Shown here: positions 1-6,573 of the stretch, piece after piece
Position numbering within the stretch: the stretch's first letter is position 1
Layout: each line of letters begins with the position of its first letter
DNA from: Actinomycetes bacterium
GTDB taxonomy: Bacteria > Actinomycetota > Actinomycetes > Actinomycetales > Microbacteriaceae
Assembly: GCA_023386675.1 (NCBI GenBank)
Contig: JAEWJG010000137.1
Span: 1-6,573, forward strand
DNA length: 6,573 nucleotides
Reading direction: 5' to 3'
Position numbers and translations under genes: made by a program
The notes under the pieces: model-generated
What the model was told of the DNA's origin: nothing
Databases searched by the model: none
What the model saw: the letters and a program-made list of their open reading frames with translations, nothing else

Positions 1-345
1 GAGCAGGGCGATGGTGACCAGCTGGACCGTCGAGGTCAGCGCCTGCGGGAGGATGTCCGTCACCTTCGCGTTGGAGATGGTGGACCCCAGGTCGCACGCG
101 TTGGCGAACGGGATGAGGCACTTGGCCGCACCGCCCAGCCAGAGCAGCCAGCGCAGCGGCGGCACGACATCGAGCTGCAGGAGCTGGATGCGCGCGTTGA
201 TGAGCGCCGTCTTGTTGGGGGAATTGCTGCTTCGCAGATCCTGGAGCGGGTCGGCGCTGTAGGCCACCAGCATGTACATCAGGAACGAAGCGGCGATGAT
301 GATGAGCACTGAGACCAGAAGGCGTCTCAGGATGAAACTCGCCAT
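1..345 (-). CDS. ABC transporter permease, OppB/DppB type (N-terminal part, runs off the left edge)
   Basis: This would be the first inner-membrane permease of a di-/oligopeptide-type ABC importer, taking substrate from the binding protein encoded just upstream. Reading leftward from an ATG at 345, 115 codons are open to the window edge. The protein starts MASFILRRLLVSV, with a basic Arg-Arg before one hydrophobic helix at about residues 9-29, as is usual for OppB/DppB proteins. Residues 50-71 (ending LRWLLWLGG) match the periplasmic segment that precedes the core permease domain. A second hydrophobic stretch begins near residue 102 after the ILPQAL motif. The family's conserved coupling (EAA) loop would lie beyond the edge. 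Two cysteines, 76 and 84, sit in the external loop. A GAAGG lies about 10 bases before the ATG. The binding-protein gene ends 191 bases upstream on the same strand, so they probably share an operon. The family is fairly certain; the exact substrate is unknown. Confidence 0.88.
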   Translation of the reverse strand, partial: MASFILRRLLVSVLIIIAASFLMYMLVAYSADPLQDLRSSNSPNKTALINARIQLLQLDVVPPLRWLLWLGGAAKCLIPFANACDLGSTISNAKVTDILPQALTSTVQLVTIALL

Positions 346-370
346 AGGTTCAAAACCTTCACTGACAGGA

Positions 371-485
371 CGCGCCCATCGGGGGGTGCGGCGGTTGGGG
401 TGCCGCCGGGCGCGTATCTCAAGGGTGGACGGATCGCGTCCACCGACTACATGATACGGGGCGCCGGCCGAGAACCGACGCCCCG
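371..485. repeat. Three consecutive inverted repeats between binding-protein and permease genes
   Basis: The gap 346-536 contains no plausible gene but holds a run of inverted repeats. The first has an outer stem CGCGCC (371-376) with GGCGCG (409-414) and an inner stem CGGCGG (389-394) with CCGCCG (403-408), leaving a one-sided bulge. The second is GGTGGAC (424-430) with GTCCACC (438-444), loop of 7. The third is CGGGGCG (457-463) with CGCCCCG (479-485), loop of 15 with a further CGG/CCG pairing inside it. All arms are perfect. High GC makes short stems common by chance, so each alone is weak; the uninterrupted series is what stands out. A role in mRNA stability or partial termination is inference. 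Confidence 0.5.
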
Positions 486-492
486 CCGCAGA

Positions 493-523
493 GAGGGTGC
501 CCAGGGTTCTCCCGGGCACCCTC
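493..523 (-). terminator. Strong stem-loop after the binding-protein gene (attenuator or mRNA-stabilising hairpin)
   Basis: The perfect 10-base arms GAGGGTGCCC (493-502) and GGGCACCCTC (514-523) can be extended by three more G-C pairs (504-506 with 511-513) after a single bulged A at 503, leaving a TTCT tetraloop on the plus strand. The hairpin begins 13 bases past the binding-protein stop codon. There is no T-tract after it on the minus strand, so it is not a classical Rho-independent terminator. GC-rich actinobacteria often use T-less hairpins. In ABC importer operons such a hairpin after the first gene commonly gives excess binding protein over permease, and that is the most likely role here. 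Confidence 0.6.
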
Positions 524-536
524 CCTTACGGAGCTG

Positions 537-2324
537 TTACTTCTTGGAGGACTTGACGCTCCACTCCCAGAAGTTCCAGAACGGGCCGTTCTGGTTGCCG
601 TTGTACTTGACGTTCTCGACGCGGTTGGTCGCACCGAAGACACCAGGCAGCTGGAAGAGCGGCAGACCGTAGCCGTCGGCGAAGGTCTGCTTGTCGATCT
701 GGTACTCGATCTTCGTCAGAGCATCCTTGTCGAGGGTGGTCTGCGACTTGAGGGCCAGGTCGTTGGTGCCGGTGTAACCGTTGTAGTTACCGCCACCCTG
801 CGACGCGAACACCTGCGGCAGCTGCGTGGTGCCTGCACCCGGGCTGATCCAGCCGAAGAGCGAGGCGTCGTAGTTGCCACCCGGGAGCAGCTTGCTCCAG
901 TCCGGCGAGCCGGCGTCCACGACCTTGATGCCGGCCTTGGCGGCCGAGGCCTGGATCGACTGGAACTCGTCGACACGGTTCGGGTTGTTCGTGTTGTACA
1001 GGATGCGGATCGACGGGGTGGCACCGGCGAGCAGCGCCTTGGCGCCGTCGATGTCGACCTTGTCGTACTTGTCGGAGCCGTTCTGCTTGACGCTGCCCGC
1101 GTACTGCTCCTGGTTCGGCAGGAAGATCTGCGAGTTCAGGACCTTGGCCTTCGAGTCGACCGGGGTGACGATCGAGTCGAGGATCTGCTGACGCGGGATG
1201 GTCTTGAGGAACGCCTCACGGACCTTCGCGTCGGAGAACACCGGCGACTTGAAGTTCAGGTCGAGGTGGTCGTACGAGGCCTGCGCACCGGTGAGGATCT
1301 TCGCGCTGGTCTGCTTGAGCGCGGTGATCGTGTCGGCGGACGCCTGCGGGTTGATGATGTCGACCTCACCGTTCTGGAGAGCGGTGACCTGGGCGTTCGC
1401 GTCCGGGATGATGCGGAACACGATCTTGTCGACGTTCGGCTTGAGGCCGCCCGCGTAGTACTTGTTCTGCGTCATCGTCAGCGACTGACCAGGGGTCCAC
1501 GACGAGACGACGAACGGGCCGGAGGAGACCAGCAGGTCCTTGTCGGTCGGGAACGCGGTGACGTCGTAGCCGGTGTTGACGAACTTGGCCGCCTTCTCCA
1601 GCGTCGGGTCGGCCGGGGCCGGGTTGGCCGGGTCGCCCTTCGGCAGGCCCTTGAGCAGCTTCGTCAGGTCGGCGGCCGAGGAGAGGCCGGCCTTCTTGGC
1701 GACGATGTGCGCGGGCTGCGCGATCGGGTTGACGAGCTCCCAGTCCACGTAGGGGGTGGAGTACTTGAGCGTGATCGTGCGGTTGTCGTCGCTGACCGTC
1801 GGGTAGTCGGTGGCGTCGATGCCCGCGGTCGAGCCCGCGATCTGGAAGTACTGCGTGCCGCTGGTGACGTTGCCGGAGTCGTCGAACTTCGCCGAGTCGT
1901 AGTGGCCGGAGGCGATCGCCCACGCGAGGATCATGTCGTCAGCGGTGACGGGCTGGCCGTCGGACCACTTGTCGTCCTTGTTCAGCGTGTACTTGACCGT
2001 CAGCGGGTTGTCCGAGGTCTTCTCGAACGTACCGAACTTGTCGTCGTGGACGATCTTGTAGTTGTTGTCGATGTACTGGAACCCGGTTCCGTACGACCCG
2101 TTCAGGTACCCGACCTGGCCGTTGGTGTCCAGGTTGCCCTGCGGGGTCTGCGAGTTGAACGAGGTGAAGTCGTTGACGACCGCAACCGTCACGGTGCCGC
2201 CCTTGGCAGCGGACGAGGTGCTGGTGCTGCCGGACGTGGTGCAGGCCGACAGTGCGAGTGCTGCGACGCCAGCGACGGCGACGGCGCTGACCGCGTACCT
2301 CACCCTTCTTCCGTTGATGTGCAA
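537..2324 (-). CDS. Peptide-type ABC transporter substrate-binding lipoprotein (SBP family 5, DppA/OppA-like)
   Basis: This is an extracytoplasmic lipid-anchored receptor that captures a solute, probably a di- or oligopeptide, and delivers it to the permease encoded downstream. From a TTG at 2324 the product is 595 residues, slightly longer than typical family members. The N-terminus has a basic segment (HINGRRVRY), an Ala/Val-rich hydrophobic core and the lipobox LSAC, with the acylated Cys at residue 28. A Ser/Thr-rich linker (about 29-41) follows. The family-5 signature segment KWSDGQPVTADD lies at about residues 119-130, and SGPFVVSSW with the following NKYYAGG at about 267-290. The C-terminus ends in Trp-rich PFWNFWEWSV and a lysine tail. 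TTG is chosen because AGGAGG sits 4 bases before it and the signal peptide then has normal length. The frame stays open to a TTG at 2423, but that codon lies inside the predicted -35 box. Substrate class cannot be fixed from sequence; peptide is the family default. Confidence 0.93.
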   Translation of the reverse strand: MHINGRRVRYAVSAVAVAGVAALALSACTTSGSTSTSSAAKGGTVTVAVVNDFTSFNSQTPQGNLDTNGQVGYLNGSYGTGFQYIDNNYKIVHDDKFGTFEKTSDNPLTVKYTLNKDDKWSDGQPVTADDMILAWAIASGHYDSAKFDDSGNVTSGTQYFQIAGSTAGIDATDYPTVSDDNRTITLKYSTPYVDWELVNPIAQPAHIVAKKAGLSSAADLTKLLKGLPKGDPANPAPADPTLEKAAKFVNTGYDVTAFPTDKDLLVSSGPFVVSSWTPGQSLTMTQNKYYAGGLKPNVDKIVFRIIPDANAQVTALQNGEVDIINPQASADTITALKQTSAKILTGAQASYDHLDLNFKSPVFSDAKVREAFLKTIPRQQILDSIVTPVDSKAKVLNSQIFLPNQEQYAGSVKQNGSDKYDKVDIDGAKALLAGATPSIRILYNTNNPNRVDEFQSIQASAAKAGIKVVDAGSPDWSKLLPGGNYDASLFGWISPGAGTTQLPQVFASQGGGNYNGYTGTNDLALKSQTTLDKDALTKIEYQIDKQTFADGYGLPLFQLPGVFGATNRVENVKYNGNQNGPFWNFWEWSVKSSKK

Positions 2325-2328
2325 TGTT

Positions 2329-2334
2329 CCTCCT
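2329..2334 (-). promoter_or_regulatory. Ribosome binding site AGGAGG fixing the TTG start of the binding-protein gene
   Basis: The minus strand reads AGGAGG-AACA-TTG. It is a full consensus Shine-Dalgarno sequence with a slightly short 4-base spacer. No ATG or GTG in this frame near the signal peptide has a comparable site: the GTG seven codons further in abuts GAAGG directly. This site therefore decides the start. Confidence 0.75.
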
Positions 2335-2365
2335 GTGCGAAGTGTGCGACGGTGCAGGCGTGCGA
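2335..2365 (-). repeat. Three TCGCAC repeats in the 5' leader of the binding-protein gene
   Basis: On the minus strand, TCGCAC occurs at 2365-2360, 2349-2344 and 2340-2335, the last ending next to the AGGAGG. The two nearest the gene are longer copies, TCGCACA, with starts 9 bases apart. They lie in the predicted untranslated leader of about 60 bases. They could be a regulator or small-RNA target, or chance in GC-rich DNA. No function can be assigned. Confidence 0.3.
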
Positions 2366-2374
2366 GGGCGCCCG

Positions 2375-2386
2375 TCCCGCGCGGGA
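2375..2386. promoter_or_regulatory. Perfect 12-base palindrome TCCCGCGCGGGA just downstream of the predicted transcription start
   Basis: TCCCGCGCGGGA is its own reverse complement. If transcription starts 7 bases past the predicted -10 (near 2388), the palindrome covers about +2 to +13, where a bound repressor would block initiation or early elongation. As RNA it has no loop and would fold poorly, so a DNA operator is the more natural reading. It is all G/C apart from its ends, so chance occurrence is possible. Confidence 0.3.
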
Positions 2387-2394
2387 TAAGAATG

Positions 2395-2423
2395 ACCCTA
2401 GGTAGCACTGGGAGCGATTGCAA
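2395..2423 (-). promoter_or_regulatory. Predicted sigma70-type promoter of the ABC importer operon
   Basis: The minus strand carries TTGCAA (2423-2418), a 17-base spacer and TAGGGT (2400-2395). The -35 matches TTGACA at four of six positions, and the -10 fits the actinobacterial TANNNT form with ideal spacing. The predicted start near 2388 gives a leader of about 64 bases ending in AGGAGG-AACA-TTG. Transcription would run through the binding protein and, past the hairpins, into the permease. Confidence 0.6.
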
Positions 2424-2439
2424 AACAGGCGGGGAAAAC

Positions 2440-2455
2440 GTTACATAGTGGTAAC
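2440..2455. promoter_or_regulatory. Inverted repeat GTTAC-N6-GTAAC, candidate operator in the divergent region
   Basis: GTTAC (2440-2444) and GTAAC (2451-2455) form perfect 5-base arms whose centres are 11 bases apart, about one helical turn, as expected for a dimeric DNA-binding protein. The site lies roughly 50-65 bases upstream of the predicted importer start, a usual place for an activator, and about 80 bases before the divergent CPBP gene. It stands in a locally AT-richer patch (AAAACGTTACATAG). The cognate regulator is not in the window. Confidence 0.4.
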
Positions 2456-2520
2456 TCAGTCGGCGGAATCCTGCACGAAGCGCACAAAATCGGTGGATTA
2501 CTTCGCTGGATGCAACGATC

Positions 2521-2535
2521 TGGCAGGATGCCCCT
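2521..2535 (+). promoter_or_regulatory. Possible extended -10 (leaderless start) or weak ribosome site for the CPBP gene
   Basis: TGG-CAGGAT (2521-2529) resembles an extended -10 (TGN plus a -10-like hexamer). It ends 6 bases before the ATG at 2536, so transcription would begin at or next to the start codon, giving the leaderless mRNA common in actinobacteria. The same bases contain AGGA (2525-2528), 7 bases before the ATG, which could instead be a weak Shine-Dalgarno. The two readings exclude each other, and sequence alone does not settle it. No clear -35 is seen. Confidence 0.4.
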
Positions 2536-3330
2536 ATGAGCGAGACGACTACCTTCGCTGGGGAGGTCCCTGTCGACCGGACGGAGCGGCCCCGGCTCTG
2601 GTGGGAGATCGCGATCGTCCTCGGACTCTCGCTCGGCCAGTCGGCGATCTACTCCATCGTGACGATCATCGACCGCTCGACCCAGAGCACCCCGCTCTCG
2701 AAGCAGTCGGCGCAGGTGAACCCCAGCCAGTCGAGCCGCGAGCTCTTCGACTTCCTGTACCAGGTGCTTGGCAACCTGTTCCCGCTGTTCGCCGTCGCGC
2801 TGGTGGTCTACCTGCTCTGGCAGCCGCAGCGGAGCGGATTCCGGCGCATCGGGTTCGACCTCACCCGCCCGGCGCGGGACCTCGGCGGCGGCCTGCTGCT
2901 GTTCCTCGTGATCGGCGTCCCCGGCATCCTGTTCTATGCGCTGACCCGGGTGCTCGGCATCACCGTCGCCGTACAGGCGTCGACGCTGGACGCGCACTGG
3001 TGGACGGTGCCCGTCCTCATCCTGGCCGCATTACGCGCGGCGTTGCAGGAGGAGGTCATCGTCGTCGGCTACCTCTTCACCCGGCTGCGCCAGCTCGGCT
3101 GGGGCACCTGGACGATCATCGTCGTCGCGGCGCTGCTCCGTGGCAGCTACCACCTGTACCAGGGGTTCGGCCCGTTCGTCGGCAACGCCGTGATGGGCGT
3201 GGTCTTCGGCTGGGCGTACACCCGGTGGGGGCGGGTGATGCCGCTCGTCGTCGCGCACACGATCATCGACGTCGTGTCGTTCGTCGGCTATCCCCTGGCC
3301 GTCGCCTGGTGGCCCTCCGTCTTCGCGTGA
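2536..3330 (+). CDS. CPBP-family intramembrane protein (CAAX protease/Abi-like) with variant first motif
   Basis: This is a 264-residue polytopic membrane protein of the CPBP/Abi family, whose characterised members are membrane-embedded endopeptidases related to Rce1; its substrate is unknown. Hydrophobic segments lie at about 22-45, 75-95, 117-138, 156-171, 191-203, 213-228 and 234-258. Motif 1 is QEEVIVVGYL: the catalytic pair Glu172-Glu173 is kept, but the Arg of EExxxR is Val177. Motif 2 carries His207 in RGSYHLYQG, where most bacterial members have Phe four residues before the His; here it is Arg. Motif 3, His241 and Asp245 (AHTIIDV), is intact. The ATG at 2536 gives a short polar N-terminus (MSETTTFAGE) before the first helix. 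The gene is alone on its strand, divergent from the importer and convergent with gcvP, so context gives no function. Family membership is firm; protease activity is not assured given the missing Arg. Confidence 0.85.
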   Translation: MSETTTFAGEVPVDRTERPRLWWEIAIVLGLSLGQSAIYSIVTIIDRSTQSTPLSKQSAQVNPSQSSRELFDFLYQVLGNLFPLFAVALVVYLLWQPQRSGFRRIGFDLTRPARDLGGGLLLFLVIGVPGILFYALTRVLGITVAVQASTLDAHWWTVPVLILAALRAALQEEVIVVGYLFTRLRQLGWGTWTIIVVAALLRGSYHLYQGFGPFVGNAVMGVVFGWAYTRWGRVMPLVVAHTIIDVVSFVGYPLAVAWWPSVFA

Positions 3331-3349
3331 GGGCGGGCCACCCGGACGA

Positions 3350-3359
<10 letters not shown>
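3321..3359. terminator. Weak possible bidirectional hairpin between convergent CPBP gene and gcvP
   Basis: CTTCGC (3321-3326) and GCGAAG (3354-3359) are perfect 6-base arms flanking the 19-base gap between the two stop codons. A short GGG/CCC pairing (3331-3333 with 3341-3343) is possible inside. The loop is long (27 bases), there is no T-tract in either direction, and the arms lie in the coding ends of both genes, so this is only a candidate. Confidence 0.22.
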
Positions 3360-6265
<2,906 letters not shown>

Positions 6266-6280
6266 GAAGAGCGGAGAACC

Positions 6281-6573
6281 TTACTCGCCGGTGAGGGCGG
6301 CGTACTCGTCGTAGCTGAGGAGGTTGTCGGGCAGCTCGGTGAAGCGGACCTTCACGAGCCAGCCGTCGCCGAACGGGTCGGAGTTGACGAGCTCCGGGGC
6401 GTCGACGACGGCGGAGTTCGCCTCGGCGACGACGCCGTCCACGGGCGCGAACAGTTCGCCGACCGACTTCGTCGACTCGATCTCGCCCACCACGCGGCCG
6501 GCCGTGACGTCGCTGCCCTCGTCGGGAAACTCCACGAAGACGACATCGCCGAGCTTCTCGGCGGCGTACGAGG
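6281..6573 (-). CDS. gcvH: Glycine cleavage system H protein (N-terminus cut by the right edge)
   Basis: This is the lipoyl carrier that shuttles the aminomethyl intermediate from GcvP to GcvT and is then reoxidised by dihydrolipoamide dehydrogenase. The frame is open from the window edge to a TAA at 6283-6281, giving 96 visible residues of an expected 125 or so; about 30 N-terminal residues are outside. The visible part starts SYAAEKLGDVVFVEFP, matching the family's AxxxLGDIVFVELP region. GEIESTKSVGELFAPVDG is the lipoylation loop, with the modified Lys encoded at 6467-6469. The family C-terminal pattern PELVNSDPFGDGWLVKV is followed by a C-terminal SYDEYAALTGE. gcvP follows 15 bases later on the same strand. 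The start codon, promoter and any glycine riboswitch would lie to the right of the window, probably upstream of gcvT. Confidence 0.96.
   Translation of the reverse strand, partial: SYAAEKLGDVVFVEFPDEGSDVTAGRVVGEIESTKSVGELFAPVDGVVAEANSAVVDAPELVNSDPFGDGWLVKVRFTELPDNLLSYDEYAALTGE

Noticed and set aside
346..536. A possible small gene in the gap between binding protein and permease
   Set aside because: The frames here continue into the flanking genes' shadow frames and give no ribosome site or recognisable sequence. The inverted repeats explain the region better.
1266..2405. A 379-codon open frame on the plus strand opposite the binding-protein gene
   Set aside because: It is antisense to a clear family-5 binding protein. 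Its translation is Arg/Val/Gly-rich low-complexity sequence typical of GC-rich shadow frames, with no recognisable domain and it runs through the promoter region.
2398..2997. A 199-codon minus-strand frame opposite the CPBP gene that could look like a divergent short gene
   Set aside because: The translation is charged, low-complexity shadow sequence (many Glu, Arg, Asp), it has no ribosome site that I can see, and it overlaps the importer promoter.
3331..3349. A classical Rho-independent terminator between the convergent genes
   Set aside because: The gap is only 19 bases and lacks a compact stem with a T-tract. Only the weak long-loop repeat at 3321-3359 could be listed, at low confidence.
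6266..6280. A glycine riboswitch near the glycine cleavage genes
   Set aside because: The only non-coding space on that side is the 15-base gcvH-gcvP gap, far too short. A riboswitch, if present, would be upstream of the first gene of the operon, outside the window.

Overview
The window is high-GC DNA with strong G/C third-position bias. Together with the protein sequences, this points to an actinobacterium, most likely of the family Microbacteriaceae (Leifsonia-like). The family-level placement is inference from protein resemblance, not from a marker gene. I see four kinds of protein-coding locus and no tRNA, rRNA, CRISPR array, insertion sequence or attachment site.

Left part (about 1-2425, minus strand): the start of a peptide-type ABC importer operon. 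A predicted sigma70-type promoter (2395-2423) drives a lipoprotein solute-binding protein gene (537-2324, TTG start behind a strong AGGAGG). The first 115 codons of an OppB/DppB-type permease follow (1-345) and run off the left edge. The 191-base gap between them (346-536) holds four consecutive inverted repeats and no gene. They would suit uneven expression of binding protein and permease.

Middle (2325-3330): a divergent intergenic region of about 210 bases carries the importer promoter, a 12-base palindrome just past the predicted transcription start, a GTTAC-N6-GTAAC inverted repeat and a possible extended -10 for the rightward gene. That gene (2536-3330, plus strand) encodes a CPBP-family (CAAX protease/bacteriocin-processing-like) polytopic membrane protein. 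It keeps the Glu-Glu and His motifs, but the usual Arg of EExxxR is Val.

Right part (3350-6573, minus strand): the glycine cleavage system. The visible order is gcvH (N-terminus cut by the right edge), 15 bases, then full-length gcvP. GcvP decarboxylates glycine using PLP and passes the aminomethyl group to the lipoyl arm of GcvH. The aminomethyltransferase gene gcvT is probably just outside, to the right. gcvP converges on the CPBP gene with only 19 bases between stop codons.

The gene content is conventional core and transport metabolism. I found no convincing evidence of a new multi-gene system. The more interesting signals are in the two non-coding stretches and the altered CPBP motif.
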